A DNA stretch of 64,000 bases, from assembly GCF_014645795.1 (NCBI RefSeq), contig NZ_BMMK01000004.1:62001-126000 (forward strand), written 5' to 3'. This document shows, piece by piece, positions 37,514 to 47,612 of this stretch. A model generated the notes under the pieces. It made no database searches. It was not told the DNA's origin and was given only the letters and a program-made list of their open reading frames with translations. Position 1 is the stretch's first letter; the number at the start of each line of letters is the position of its first letter. This stretch comes from Longimycelium tulufanense. GTDB lineage: Bacteria; Actinomycetota; Actinomycetes; Mycobacteriales; Pseudonocardiaceae. The position numbers and the translations under genes are program-made.

Positions 37514-37529
37514 GCAACGGGAGGCGGGG

Positions 37530-38699
37530 ATGGATGGCTTAGCCGCGCGACCCAGGTTCCAGGCACTGGTCGTGCTGAAGAGCAAGATGGGCGAGCTCGA
37601 GGCCGCCGCCCGGATGTCACGGGCGGACGTCGCCGTCGTGCAGCCGCTGGTGGAGATCCTGCCCACCGTCACCCCGGACGGGCGGCTCCTGCCCAAGCTG
37701 GTCGCGGCGGCCGTGGCCCTGGCGCGGCAGGACCGCCCGCTGATGGTGGACTGCTCGCTGCTGCATCCCTCGAGCCCGCTCAGCCAGTGGCCGCGCGGCC
37801 CGCTCGACATGCTCTCCCAACACATCCGGCAACGCGCCATCCGGGAGTACGGCGACTGCGCCGAGAACCTGGTGCCGCTGATTCCCGTGTTGCGCGCCGA
37901 TGACAGCGTCGCGGCACTGCGTACGGTCAAGCTGCTCGACGAAGACCTGGGCTGCGGAGCCGCGTTGCGGGTGCAGATCTCCGATCCGGCGCGGGCCAAT
38001 GCGGCGCGACGCTGGGTCGACCGTGCGCTGGACCTGATGCGCCTGCCCGCCGGTGCGGTCGACCTCATCCTGGACCTCGGGTACCTGGCGAGCGGGCGCA
38101 CCCGGCACCTCGACCTCGCGCTCATCGCGCTGGACCAGCTCGGGTCCCACCACGGGCTCCGGTCGACGACGCTGGTGTCGGGCTCGGTTCCACCGGCCCG
38201 CAACGGATTCGACACCGTGCGCCTCGACCGCGCCGAACTCGATGTGTGGCAGGCGGTGCGGGACGAGCGGATCGGCCGCGACATTTGTTACGGCGACTAC
38301 GGCGTGGTGCACCCGATCCCGCCGGCGCGGGAACCGAACTATCCCGTCACCGTCTACCCATTCCTCTATTACACGGTGTCCGACGGCGCGGTGTTCCTCC
38401 GCCGCCAGCTACCGCGCGGCACTGACCGCCGCGTGCCGAAAGGCGCGGCCGCACAACACTTCCTCGACCTGACCGACGAGCTCACCGACCGCGAAGAGTA
38501 CGCGGGACCCGAGTTCTCCTGGGGCGACAGCCAGATCAACGACTGCGCGCAACGCCGGATCGACAATGTCGGAACGGCATGGCGGTGGATAGCCATGGGA
38601 ACCTCGCACCACGTCGCACAGCTCTCACATATCCCGCTCACCCTCGACATCCCCACCCAGCGCACGAAGGAGGACCGAACGAGGCAGCACGAGCGCTAA
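37530..38699 (+). CDS. Beta family protein, second of a tandem pair
   Basis: A 389-residue paralogue of the preceding product, starting at ATG 37530 with GGGAGG five bases upstream and 16 bases after its stop. Matching blocks are FQALVVLKSKMGELEAA, IPVLRADDSVAALRTV, AVDLILDLGYLASGRT, STTLVSGSVPPA, DICYGDYGVVHPIPPA, FSWGDSQINDCAQ and GTSHHVAQL. Overall identity is low, so the duplication is old or the two came in together as a functional pair. The C-terminal ~20 residues are charged. Function is unknown. The two probably form one transcript between the thiCD and thiGSOE blocks. Confidence 0.75.
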   Translation: MDGLAARPRFQALVVLKSKMGELEAAARMSRADVAVVQPLVEILPTVTPDGRLLPKLVAAAVALARQDRPLMVDCSLLHPSSPLSQWPRGPLDMLSQHIRQRAIREYGDCAENLVPLIPVLRADDSVAALRTVKLLDEDLGCGAALRVQISDPARANAARRWVDRALDLMRLPAGAVDLILDLGYLASGRTRHLDLALIALDQLGSHHGLRSTTLVSGSVPPARNGFDTVRLDRAELDVWQAVRDERIGRDICYGDYGVVHPIPPAREPNYPVTVYPFLYYTVSDGAVFLRRQLPRGTDRRVPKGAAAQHFLDLTDELTDREEYAGPEFSWGDSQINDCAQRRIDNVGTAWRWIAMGTSHHVAQLSHIPLTLDIPTQRTKEDRTRQHER

Positions 38700-38841
38700 C
38701 GGGCCTCCACCAAGCCCCGACAGAAAGTGCGGAGCGCGCTGCCCAGCCCCTACTCGAGTTGCCGCTGTAGCTTGGTCGCATAGGCTGGCCAGTCGGTCAG
38801 TTGCTAGTGGCGGCAGCCACGCGAACGACACGGTGGGTGCA

Positions 38842-39591
38842 ATGTTGCGGCGCTTCGAGGGCAAATCGTCACTGGTGACCGGTTCCTCCTCCGGAATGGG
38901 CCGGGCGACCGCGCTCCGGCTGGCCGAGGAGGGCGCGCGGGTGCTTGCCGTGGACCGGAACGCCGAGGGGCTCGAACGGCTCGCGGCGGAGTCTCCCGCC
39001 ACCGGGCAGATCGTTCCGCACACGGCCGACGTGTCCGACGAGGACCAGGTACGCACGACCGTCCGTGCCGCGCTCGGGCACTTCGGCGGCCTCGACGTTC
39101 TGGTGAACAATGCGGGGATCCTGCACATGGCTCCGCTGCCCGAGCAGACGGTGGCCGACTTCCATCGCGTCCTGCAGGTCAACCTGCTCGGCACGTTCCT
39201 GTTCTGCCGCGAGGCGATGCCCGCCCTGGTCAGGCGTCGGGGCGTTGTGGTCAACGTTGCCTCGGCGGCGGCGACGCACGCCCACCCGTTCATGACCGCC
39301 TATGCCGCGAGCAAGGGTGGGATACTCGCGTTCTCGATCAGCCTGGCCCATGAATACACGCGACAGGGTGTTCGGGTCGTGGTCGTCTCCCCCGGTGGCG
39401 TGGACACCCCCCTGATGCGGTCGGTGCAGTTCCCCGACCACGTCGACCCCTCCTTCTACCAGCGGATCACGCCGCCGCTGGGATTCGGCACGCCCGAGCA
39501 GCTCGCCGGCACCATCGCGTATGTGGCCTCCGGCGACGCGGGTTTCCTCACCGGTGTGGAGATCCGCGTCGATGGTGGCTCCGGCAACTGA
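38842..39591 (+). CDS. Short-chain dehydrogenase/reductase
   Basis: A 249-residue classical SDR. The NAD(P) motif is LVTGSSSGMGRATALRL, LDVLVNNAGILHM carries the NNAG, and the catalytic Tyr-Lys is in YAASKGGILAF; Ser is in VASAAA. An acidic residue after strand 2 (VLAVDRNAEG) favours NAD. C-terminal FLTGVEIRVDGGSGN is typical. ATG 38842 follows GGTGGG; a GTG nine bases earlier is possible. It converges with thiG, eight bases apart. Substrate unknown. Confidence 0.93.
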   Translation: MLRRFEGKSSLVTGSSSGMGRATALRLAEEGARVLAVDRNAEGLERLAAESPATGQIVPHTADVSDEDQVRTTVRAALGHFGGLDVLVNNAGILHMAPLPEQTVADFHRVLQVNLLGTFLFCREAMPALVRRRGVVVNVASAAATHAHPFMTAYAASKGGILAFSISLAHEYTRQGVRVVVVSPGGVDTPLMRSVQFPDHVDPSFYQRITPPLGFGTPEQLAGTIAYVASGDAGFLTGVEIRVDGGSGN

Positions 39592-39599
39592 CCGGAGGA

Positions 39600-40587
<988 letters not shown>

Positions 40588-40638
40588 CAGTTTTCCTCCA
40601 CAGTGGACGAACGAGATCGGGGCGGTTTCGGGGTTGTC

Positions 40639-41820
40639 TCAGCCGGCGGGCACGGTGGCCCGGGCCGGGTCGGCGGGCCGCACCGGCTCCGGCGGCGCCT
40701 GCCCGCGCAGGAGGGCGAGCACGGCGTCGGCGGTGATCGGGGCGAGCAGCAGGCCGTTGCGGTGGTGTCCGGCCGCGACCAGTACTCCGGGCTCCAGCTC
40801 GCCGATCAGCGGCAGGTTGTCCGGGCTGCCCGCACGGAACCCGACCGAGCACTCCTCGAGCGCGTACTCGGCCAGCCCGGGAAGGACCAGCTCGGAGTCC
40901 CGGAGCAGGTCACGAACCCCGCCCACGGTGACGTCGGCGTCGAAACCGGCCTCGTACTGGGTGGCGCCCAGGACCAGGCCCCAGGGGCGCGGGACCGCGT
41001 ACAGCGGGCGCCCCTCGACGAGCGCGCGCACGGTCCGGGTGGGCGGTGGTAGGGCACCGCGCCGGGTCCGCATGCGCAGTATCTCGCCCTTGACCGGGCG
41101 GATCAGGCCGCGCAGGGCGGGATAAAGCTGGCCGCTCCATGCACCCGCGCAGATCACGACGGTACCGGCGTCCAGGGCGGATCCGTCGTCGAGCAGAGCT
41201 CCGCCCGGGCGGACCTCACAAACGGTTCCGTCGTGGAAGTCCACTCCGGACCGCACGCAGGCGGCGTGGAGCGCGTTCATGAGGATCTCGTTGTCCACGG
41301 AGAGATCGCCCGGCGCGAACAGTCCACTTCGGACATTCGGGCCGAGGGATGGTTCGAGCTGGCGCAGCTGGCGTCCGGTCATCGGGGTGGCCGCCACGCC
41401 CTGGCCCGCCAGGTAGTCGGCCAGCTCGCGCAGGACCTGGGCATCGGCGTGGTCGACGGCGACGGCGACGGTACCCGCGGTGCACAGGGGAAGCTCCGTG
41501 TCCGAGGCCACAGCGAGTTGGGTGGCGAAATCGGGCCAGCGGGCCAACGACGCCAGCCCCAGCTCGAGAACGGGCTCCTCGCCGGGCCACGCCTCGCAGA
41601 CCGGGGCGAGCATGCCGCCCGCCACCCGGGAGGCGGCTCGGGCCGGTGCGGGGTCGACCACGGTGACCGGGAGGCCGGCCGCGGCCGCGCGCCAGGCCAC
41701 GGACAGGCCGACGACCCCGGCGCCCACGACGAGCACGCGCGGGCGGTGACCGTTCCGATCGGTGGAAAGGTGGGGTGCCTCGCCGGCCGCGACGTCACCC
41801 GCCCCGACAGAAGAAACCAT
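40639..41820 (-). CDS. thiO: Glycine oxidase ThiO
   Basis: A 393-residue FAD enzyme that oxidises glycine to dehydroglycine for ThiG. FAD site: [21 protein letters not shown]. ThiO markers are [19 protein letters not shown] and [19 protein letters not shown]. The start is ATG 41820 or 41823 (adjacent ATGs); 41820 gives better spacing from GGGAG. The first ~27 residues are an extra tail. First gene of thiO-thiS-thiG behind a TPP riboswitch. Confidence 0.95.
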   Translation of the reverse strand: MVSSVGAGDVAAGEAPHLSTDRNGHRPRVLVVGAGVVGLSVAWRAAAAGLPVTVVDPAPARAASRVAGGMLAPVCEAWPGEEPVLELGLASLARWPDFATQLAVASDTELPLCTAGTVAVAVDHADAQVLRELADYLAGQGVAATPMTGRQLRQLEPSLGPNVRSGLFAPGDLSVDNEILMNALHAACVRSGVDFHDGTVCEVRPGGALLDDGSALDAGTVVICAGAWSGQLYPALRGLIRPVKGEILRMRTRRGALPPPTRTVRALVEGRPLYAVPRPWGLVLGATQYEAGFDADVTVGGVRDLLRDSELVLPGLAEYALEECSVGFRAGSPDNLPLIGELEPGVLVAAGHHRNGLLLAPITADAVLALLRGQAPPEPVRPADPARATVPAG

Positions 41821-41826
41821 CATCAC

Positions 41827-41918
41827 GCTCCCTGCGCCGGCATGACCCGGATCAGGTTCGACGGTCGGGGTCGGCAGACCCCCTCTCAGCCCGGTTCCTC
41901 CAGGCTCCCGTGCGGACC
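41827..41918 (-). ncRNA. TPP riboswitch of thiO-thiS-thiG
   Basis: On the minus strand the thi-box GGGCTGAGAGGGGG (complement of 41880-41893) and the second conserved segment AACCTGATCCGGGTCATGCC (complement of 41840-41859) are present. GGGAG lies just ahead of the thiO start. So this operon is TPP-controlled separately from thiC-thiD. The divergent thiE on the other side lacks an obvious riboswitch. Confidence 0.94.
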
Positions 41919-41958
41919 ACCTCCCACCGTAGCCGCACCACGGCCTAGGGTCGAGCCT

Positions 41959-42639
41959 GTGCCTGGCTTGAGTGGCGAACAGATCAGGGAACGGCTGGCC
42001 GACGCGCGGCTGTACCTGTGTACGGATGCGCGCCGGGACCGGTGGGACCTGGCGGAGTTCGTGGATGCGGCGCTGGCCGGCGGCGTCGACATCGTGCAGC
42101 TGCGGGACAAGCGGGACGAGGTCCCGCTGGAGGTCAAGCACGAGCTGGTGGCCTTGGAGGTCGTCGCGGAGGCATGTGCCCGACACGGAGCGTTGCTGGC
42201 GGCGAACGACCGGGCCGACGTCGCGTTGGCGGTGGGTGCGGACGTGCTGCATCTGGGGCAGGACGACCTGCCGGTGCACTGGGCGCGGCGGGTGTTGGGC
42301 GACGAGGTGGTGATCGGCCGCTCGACGCACGACGGCGCGCAGGCTGACGCCGCCGCGGTCGAGCACGGTGTTGACTATTTCTGCGTCGGCCCGTGCTGGC
42401 CAACCCCGACGAAGCCGGGCCGCCCGGCCCCTGGGCTCGGGCTGGTGCGGTACGCGGCTCGGCAGGAGCACGACCTGGGGCACGGGCGCCCCTGGTTCGC
42501 CATCGGCGGGATCGATGAGGGGCGCCTGGGAGAGGTCATGGAAGCAGGAGCGCAGCGGGTCGTGGTGGTCCGCGCGATCACGGAGGCCGAAGACCCACGG
42601 GCCGCAGCGGAACGTCTCTCCGGCCGGCTCCGGAACTGA
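41959..42639 (+). CDS. thiE: Thiamine-phosphate synthase ThiE
   Basis: A 226-residue TIM-barrel enzyme joining HMP-diphosphate and thiazole phosphate. Motifs: [58 protein letters not shown] and [16 protein letters not shown] 41959 starts it close to the riboswitch on the opposite strand (about 40 bases), so both divergent promoters overlap there. It completes the pathway genes of this window except thiL and the sulfur donor genes. Confidence 0.96.
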   Translation: MPGLSGEQIRERLADARLYLCTDARRDRWDLAEFVDAALAGGVDIVQLRDKRDEVPLEVKHELVALEVVAEACARHGALLAANDRADVALAVGADVLHLGQDDLPVHWARRVLGDEVVIGRSTHDGAQADAAAVEHGVDYFCVGPCWPTPTKPGRPAPGLGLVRYAARQEHDLGHGRPWFAIGGIDEGRLGEVMEAGAQRVVVVRAITEAEDPRAAAERLSGRLRN

Positions 42640-42700
42640 CCCGAGCAGCCTCAGCCGGCCATACCAGCCGGGCAGCGCCAATATGAAGGTTTTTCTACGC

Positions 42701-42706
42701 TAGAAT
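42701..42706 (+). promoter_or_regulatory. -10 element of a leaderless promoter
   Basis: TAGAAT ends six bases before the ATG at 42713, so transcription should start on the ATG. No ribosome site precedes it. The upstream TGAAGGTTTTTCTACG stretch is unusually AT-rich for this genome. Confidence 0.6.
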
Positions 42707-42712
42707 GGCGCC

Positions 42713-42952
42713 ATGGCGACGATACAGATCAAGGATGTCCCCGAGGAGGTCGCCGAGACCTTCCGGCGACGCGCCGCAGCAGCCGGTCAGTCGCTGCAGT
42801 CCTACATGCGCCAGTACCTGATCACCGAGGCAGGTCGGCGCACGAAGTCCGAAATCATGCAGGCGATCCGCGACACCCTGGAGCGTCACCCGACTCCCGG
42901 TTCGACCACCGAACAGACGATCGCCGACCTGCGGGAGTTGCGGGGTGAATGA
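42713..42952 (+). CDS. vapB: FitA/VapB-type ribbon-helix-helix antitoxin
   Basis: A 79-residue protein: ATIQIKDVPEEVAETFRRRA followed by AAAGQSLQSYMRQYLITEAG is the FitA-type strand-helix-helix, and the acidic tail RHPTPGSTTEQTIADLRELRGE should bind the toxin. It overlaps the PIN gene by eight bases. It represses its own promoter together with the toxin in characterised systems. Confidence 0.9.
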   Translation: MATIQIKDVPEEVAETFRRRAAAAGQSLQSYMRQYLITEAGRRTKSEIMQAIRDTLERHPTPGSTTEQTIADLRELRGE

Positions 42953-43352
42953 CGAATACGTCGTCGATGCCTCGGCGCTGATCGAAGCGGTGACCAACAA
43001 GCGTGCTGTCGGCATCGCGGTTCGCGCTGTCGTCGAACAAGCTACCTGTCACGCCCCGCACCTCATCGATGCTGAGGTTGGTCAGGTGCTACGCCGCAAA
43101 GAGCGGCGCGGCGAGATCGCCGACGAGGAAGCCATCACGGGCCTTCGCGCAGTCACCACCCTGGTCGAACACCGCTACGGACAGAACGGTTGGCTCGCCA
43201 CACGTGCATGGGAGCTTCGGAACACAGTCACCTTCTACGACGCGCTTTACGTGGCCCTGGCTGCAAGGCTCGACCTTCCGCTACTCACCGGAGATGCCAA
43301 GCTCTGCGCAGCGCCTAACTTGCCCTGCAAGGTGCAGCTCCTCACCGCCTGA
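42945..43352 (+). CDS. vapC: VapC-type PIN-domain ribonuclease toxin
   Basis: A 135-residue PIN protein with all acid positions: YVVDASALIEAV (first Asp), LIDAEVGQVLRR (Glu), TVTFYDALYVALAARL (Asp) and PLLTGDAKLCAA (last Asp). The acids hold Mg2+ for RNA cleavage; VapC toxins cut tRNA or rRNA. GTG 42945 is inside the antitoxin's 3' end, ensuring coupling. Start is followed by an ATG in another frame, not used. Placed just behind thiE, it is a separate small module. Confidence 0.92.
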   Translation: MNDEYVVDASALIEAVTNKRAVGIAVRAVVEQATCHAPHLIDAEVGQVLRRKERRGEIADEEAITGLRAVTTLVEHRYGQNGWLATRAWELRNTVTFYDALYVALAARLDLPLLTGDAKLCAAPNLPCKVQLLTA

Positions 43353-43381
43353 CGCTGTTGGCAGGATGGATCAGCGCAGGA

Positions 43382-43558
43382 TCATGTTCCGTCCTTCGGA
43401 TACCTCGCCAGGATCTCCGCCTCCTGCTGCTCGATCTTGGCCCACTTCGCGGCGGCCTGCTTGGCAGGCTCTGCGCATTCCTCCGGCGTGGGATCGTATC
43501 CTCGCGCGGCCAGTGCGGCGCGGAAACGCGCGTGCCGCTCTTCGCTTCCGATATTCAC
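43382..43558 (-). CDS. Small hypothetical protein behind the FAD monooxygenase
   Basis: A 58-residue frame not usually listed because of its size: VNIGSEERHARFRAALAARG then YDPTPEECAEPAKQAAAKWA then KIEQQEAEILARYPKDGT. It is charged, helical and shows sensible codon third positions. The start (GTG 43558, or GTG 43561) lies 4-7 bases beyond the monooxygenase stop, suggesting cotranscription. No family recognised. It may be a helper or simply an uncharacterised conserved small protein. Confidence 0.55.
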   Translation of the reverse strand: MNIGSEERHARFRAALAARGYDPTPEECAEPAKQAAAKWAKIEQQEAEILARYPKDGT

Positions 43559-43565
43559 CACCCCA

Positions 43566-45143
43566 CTACCAATACAATGGGGCGCCGAACCAGGTGTGGA
43601 GGGCTTTCGCCAAGCCTTCCGGGTTCGGCTCTCCCCAGTCTGCCGCCCAGGCCACGTAGCCGTCGCGCCGAATCAGCACGGCTGAAAGGTCCGTCCGATC
43701 CGCTTCTGCCACGCGGAAGACATCCACCCGGTCCGACCAGCCCGCAACGTCGGCGCCGTAACCGAAGTCGAGCAGCACACCGCGGCCGCTTCCCATCAGC
43801 TCCGCCAAGGAGGCCGGCTCGCGGCCCTCGACCACAACCTTCCCCTCGTTCATGTGCCAGCCGACAAAAGGATGCGCGTCGTCGGGCACCGGGTATCGGA
43901 TCTCCCGCCCGCTCAACATGTTCTGCAGGAACCGCAGGACCTCGTCCTGCTCCATCATCTCCGCGAACACCTCGCGGAGTGCGGTCGTCTGCGGTCCCGG
44001 CCGCATGAGTGCGACCTGAGCACGGTTGTTCTGCAACACCCGCTCAGCCGCCAGCCTCCGCTCAGCGGTGTACGTGTCGAGGAGACCATCCGGCGCCCAG
44101 CCCGCAACTGTTGCCGCGAGCTTCCAACCCAGGTTCGCCGCGTCCATCAGTCCGAGCGTCAAACCCTGGCCGCCGAACGGTGGGTGCACGTGGGCCGCGT
44201 CCCCGGCCAACAACACCCGGCCCTTCCGATACGTACTCGCCCGACGAGCGTTATCAGTGAAGCGTGTCGCGCTGCGCACCGCGGTGACCCGGACGTCCGT
44301 GCCACTCACCCGGCGCAGGCTGGCCTCGATCTCCTCCGCGGTGATCGGCACGTCCCGGTCCGCCGGCGGCCCGTCGAACTCCACGGTCAGGACACGTCCA
44401 GCAACGGGCCCGTACGCCAGCACGCCGGTCGCGGTCCGCCGCCAGCCCATCGGAAGCAGCTTGTCCGGCTCGTCGAGGTCCACGATCGCCTGGTGGCCGG
44501 TGATTGTCGGTTCGGTGCCGGGGAAGTCGAACCCGGCGAGCTTGCGCACCAGGCTCCGCCCACCGTCACAACCCACCAGATATCCCGCCCGCAACGGCAC
44601 GTCGAGCCCACCGACCTCGACCGCGACCCCGTCCTCGTCCTGCCGGAAACCGTCGAGCGGGTGCTCTCGCCACACCGGCACCCCGAGCTCGCGCGCTCGA
44701 TCCGCCAGCGCGTACTCGATTTCCTGCTGTGCGACGAACAGGTACGCCCGCTCCGCCTCCTCGGCCGGGCTCGGCGGGCGGGTCATGTACAACCCGCCGA
44801 AGTGGCCGCGCACCCTGCGGAACGGGTGGATCTCGCTCGTCACCTCGTCCAGTCGGCCTTCGGCGTCGGCGGCGCGAAGGGTGGCGTCCAGTTCCGGGTC
44901 GCTCTCGCGCATCATCTCGATGACCGCGCTGCCGCGGTCCCACTGCACACGCTCCAGGCGCTCCCCGAGGCCGAGGCGTACCAACGCCTCCGCGGCGAGC
45001 CCGCCAACCGCACCGGCCTTCATCGTCTGGTCGACGTCCGGCCGCCGCTCCAGCACCACCACCGAGGCACCGCCCACCGCCAGCTCACAGGCCAGCAGCA
45101 GCCCGACCGGTCCGGCGCCGGCCACCACCACGTCGAAGTCCAT
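43566..45143 (-). CDS. FAD-dependent aromatic monooxygenase
   Basis: A 525-residue class A flavoprotein: VVVAGAGPVGLLLACELAVG (FAD), YLVGCDGGRSLVRKLAG (DG motif) and GRVLLAGDAAHVHPPFGGQG (GD motif). The C-terminal ~120 residues (from LMGSGRGVLLDFGY) form a thioredoxin-like tail as in polyketide hydroxylases and rifampicin monooxygenases. So it hydroxylates an aromatic compound or inactivates a drug. It is divergent from a TetR regulator 82 bases away, the classical arrangement for an inducible resistance or catabolic gene. Confidence 0.9.
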   Translation of the reverse strand: MDFDVVVAGAGPVGLLLACELAVGGASVVVLERRPDVDQTMKAGAVGGLAAEALVRLGLGERLERVQWDRGSAVIEMMRESDPELDATLRAADAEGRLDEVTSEIHPFRRVRGHFGGLYMTRPPSPAEEAERAYLFVAQQEIEYALADRARELGVPVWREHPLDGFRQDEDGVAVEVGGLDVPLRAGYLVGCDGGRSLVRKLAGFDFPGTEPTITGHQAIVDLDEPDKLLPMGWRRTATGVLAYGPVAGRVLTVEFDGPPADRDVPITAEEIEASLRRVSGTDVRVTAVRSATRFTDNARRASTYRKGRVLLAGDAAHVHPPFGGQGLTLGLMDAANLGWKLAATVAGWAPDGLLDTYTAERRLAAERVLQNNRAQVALMRPGPQTTALREVFAEMMEQDEVLRFLQNMLSGREIRYPVPDDAHPFVGWHMNEGKVVVEGREPASLAELMGSGRGVLLDFGYGADVAGWSDRVDVFRVAEADRTDLSAVLIRRDGYVAWAADWGEPNPEGLAKALHTWFGAPLYW

Positions 45144-45224
45144 GCCTCACCCCCAGGGAGATCGACACCATCCTCACCGTCGAACGTGTACCCGGTCAAA
45201 TCTTTTTCTCGGTAAGGTCCGGTC

Positions 45225-45947
45225 ATGGCGGAGGGCCTGCGGGAACGCAAGAAGCAACGGACGCGACAGCACATCTCCGACGTGGCCACGCAGCTGTTCA
45301 TCGAGCGTGGGTTCGACCAGGTGACCGTCGCGGAGATCGCCGCCGCCGCGGAGGTCTCGAAGATGACAGTCTTCAATTACTTTCCACGCAAGGAAGACCT
45401 CTATCTCGACCGTTACCAGGAGACGCGCGACCTGTTGCTGGGTGCCGTGCGAGGTCGGCCCGCCGGCCGGTCCGTCGTCGAGGCGGCGCGCGACCTGCTG
45501 ATCGACCTCGTGCGCCGGCGCCACCCGCTGGGCGGCATCCTCGAGGGGTTGCCCACGTTCTGGGAGGTCGTCAAGGAAAGCCCGGCACTGGGCGACCGCC
45601 TCCGGCAACAGGGCCAGGAACTCGCGGAGGAACTGGCTGGGGCACTTGCCGAGGAGGCCGGCGTTCCCGCGCACGACCCGACGATGCGCACCGTGGCGGG
45701 CACGATCGTGACCACGATCGGCGTCATCTACCGCGAGGCGTTGCGGCGCCTGTTCGACGGTGAGCCGGTCGACAAGGTCCACGCGGACCAGCCCCGGCTG
45801 ATCGAGGAGCAGTTCGCCCTGCTGTCGGCGGGACTGGCCGACTTCGGGCGGCCAACCAGGTCGACCACGTCGACCAGCTCACCCGGACAGCGAACCGGCT
45901 CAACAAAGGCCCGCCGGAGCAGCGCGAAAACCAGGCATGCCAAGTAG
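45225..45947 (+). CDS. TetR-family regulator
   Basis: A 240-residue regulator. The N-terminal helix-turn-helix (VTVAEIAAAAEVSKMTVFNY) with FPRKEDLYLDRY is typical. Ligand domain from about 60. The last 35 residues are Arg/Ser/Thr-rich and not conserved-looking. It probably represses the divergent FAD monooxygenase and itself from the 82-base shared region; GTCGAACGTGTACCCGG-type segments there show no perfect palindrome. Ends at a strong terminator. Confidence 0.92.
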   Translation: MAEGLRERKKQRTRQHISDVATQLFIERGFDQVTVAEIAAAAEVSKMTVFNYFPRKEDLYLDRYQETRDLLLGAVRGRPAGRSVVEAARDLLIDLVRRRHPLGGILEGLPTFWEVVKESPALGDRLRQQGQELAEELAGALAEEAGVPAHDPTMRTVAGTIVTTIGVIYREALRRLFDGEPVDKVHADQPRLIEEQFALLSAGLADFGRPTRSTTSTSSPGQRTGSTKARRSSAKTRHAK

Positions 45948-45950
45948 AAG

Positions 45951-45987
45951 GAGGTGCCCTCCGGGTCGCCGACCCGGAGGGCACCTC
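45951..45987. terminator. 17-base perfect hairpin between convergent genes
   Basis: GAGGTGCCCTCCGGGTC (45951-45967) pairs with 45971-45987 around GCC. It starts three bases after the TetR stop and precedes the end of the protease gene, serving both. Confidence 0.85.
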
Positions 45988-46049
45988 GATGCGGTCGTGC
46001 GGCCAGCAGGGGACGGCCGCACGCCGCGATCACCGGTGGACGCCCAACG

Positions 46050-47180
46050 TCAGCTGGTGACCAGTCGCAGCCCGTACTGGCTCAGGATCGGGTTGACGGG
46101 CTGGAAGTAGGTGGTCCCGCCGGAACGGCAGTTGCCGGAACCACCGGAGGTCACGCCCTGGGCCTGGCTACCGCTGATGAACGAGCCGCCGGAGTCACCC
46201 GGCTCGGCGCAGACGCTGGTGCGGGTCATGCCGTACACCGCGCCCTGCGGGTAGCGCACGGTCTCGTTCTTGCCCTGCACCCGGCCGCAGTGCCAGCCGG
46301 TCGTGGAGCCGGAACGGCAGATCGAGGCGCCGACCGCCGCCTCCTGCGAGCCGGCGACCTGCACGTTGCCGCTGTAGCGGTTGACCAGCGGACGCGGGGT
46401 CCAGTTGCTGTTCACCGCGACCCACGCCATGTCCCGGTTCGGGAAGATCGACGCCTGGAAGGTGCCCTGGCTGGCCCGGTTGTAGCCCAGCGTGCGCGAG
46501 CCGCGCTGGCCACAGTGGCCGGCGGACACGAAGCCCGGCGTGGAGCCCCGGGTCACCGAGAAGCCGACCGAGCAGCGGGCCCGGTTGTCGATGTAGTAGG
46601 CGTCGCCGCCGCGCACGTCGTACAGCGGCTGCGGCGCCTCGGCGGTCTCGACGTAGCGGACGCCGCTGGTACCGGCGAAGGACTTGGCGGCCTCCACCGC
46701 GCCCGGTGCCACGTTCACCACGACGCTGTTGCTCTTCGGGTCGACGTACCAGCCGCGGACCGACTCGGGCGCGCTGCCCGCCCGGCCGTCCAGGCCGGCC
46801 TTGAGGGTGTCGAGCGCGGACTCGGAGCGGTCGACCAGCTTCGGCACCGCACCGGCGGCCCGCACCGAGTCGGCCACCGCAAGGTCGGTGACGCCGACGA
46901 TGAGCTTGCGGGTCTCGGCGTCGTAGTAGGCGCCGCCGTAGTTGCCGCCGAGCGAGCCGCGCAGCTTCTGCTCGGCCTCGTTGGCCGCGTGCTCGCTGGC
47001 CAGGCGCTCCTTCACCTGGTCGGCGGTGAGCCCGAGGTCGCGCTCCATGGCGGAGAGCATCTCGGGCGAGGCTGTGCCGGCGGTGGCGGGAGCCGCCGCG
47101 GCCGGCACCGTGAACGCTGCAGCCGTACCGGCCACCACGATGGCCGCCCCGACGATTCGAGCCGCGTTCATCGGCTTCAT
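46050..47180 (-). CDS. Streptogrisin/alpha-lytic-type serine protease, secreted
   Basis: A 376-residue S1 protease made as a prepro-enzyme. Signal peptide: AARIVGAAIVVAGTAAAFTV through PAAAA (about 5-30). Pro-region (about 35-190) includes LGLTADQVKERLASE and VDPKSNSVVVNVAPGA, as in alpha-lytic proteases. The mature domain starts near YDVRGGDAYYID, with His in SAGHCGQ, Asp in FPNRDMAWVAV and Ser in EPGDSGGSF. Cysteine pairs (CSVGF/GHC, CRSG/WHC, CAEP/NC) fit three disulfides. ATG 47180 follows GAGGGAG. Confidence 0.95.
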   Translation of the reverse strand: MKPMNAARIVGAAIVVAGTAAAFTVPAAAAPATAGTASPEMLSAMERDLGLTADQVKERLASEHAANEAEQKLRGSLGGNYGGAYYDAETRKLIVGVTDLAVADSVRAAGAVPKLVDRSESALDTLKAGLDGRAGSAPESVRGWYVDPKSNSVVVNVAPGAVEAAKSFAGTSGVRYVETAEAPQPLYDVRGGDAYYIDNRARCSVGFSVTRGSTPGFVSAGHCGQRGSRTLGYNRASQGTFQASIFPNRDMAWVAVNSNWTPRPLVNRYSGNVQVAGSQEAAVGASICRSGSTTGWHCGRVQGKNETVRYPQGAVYGMTRTSVCAEPGDSGGSFISGSQAQGVTSGGSGNCRSGGTTYFQPVNPILSQYGLRLVTS

Positions 47181-47554
47181 CTGTTGTCTCCCTCGCTCAT
47201 GTGGTGCAGGGGTGCCCACGGGCGGCGGAGTTGCGTGCAGGGACGACGCCCGCGGGTGGGGAGGGCCTGGGCTCGCCGGGTGCGCGGCGGGCGGGGTCGC
47301 GACGAGAGACAGGGGGATCGGCGCACATGGCTTACCTCCCGTCGGCCCCGCATCACTCGATCGAGAACAGGTCCTCCTGATGGAGGACGTTATGGAGGGG
47401 TGACTATTACGAAAAGCCGCCAATCGGGGCAAAGAGTGTCACAAATCACCGCGAGGTGGTTGCGTGAGGTCACCGTATTCGGCCAGTTATGACGGAAAGT
47501 AATGAATCAAGGGTTCATTACCCCTGGCCGCTTCCCCTGCCCGGACCCACAGCA
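47181..47554. other. Upstream region of the secreted protease
   Basis: About 370 bases with no gene on either strand. The part from 47340 to 47515 is less GC-rich (CTATTACGAAAAGCCGCC, TATGACGGAAAGTAATGAAT) and probably carries the protease promoter and its control. AGGTCCTCCTGATGGAGGAC at 47371-47390 contains a small hairpin (GTCCTCC...GGAGGAC). Confidence 0.5.
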
Positions 47555-47598
47555 CTGCGCCGTTCGGCCGCCCGGGTGGGCGCGGCCGAACGGCGCAG
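47555..47598. terminator. 17-base perfect hairpin, terminator of the DATQVVR gene
   Basis: CTGCGCCGTTCGGCCGC (47555-47571) pairs with 47582-47598 around a ten-base loop. It begins 15 bases after the stop of the minus-strand gene at 47613. Confidence 0.85.
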
Positions 47599-47612
47599 CG
47601 AACGATTCGGGG

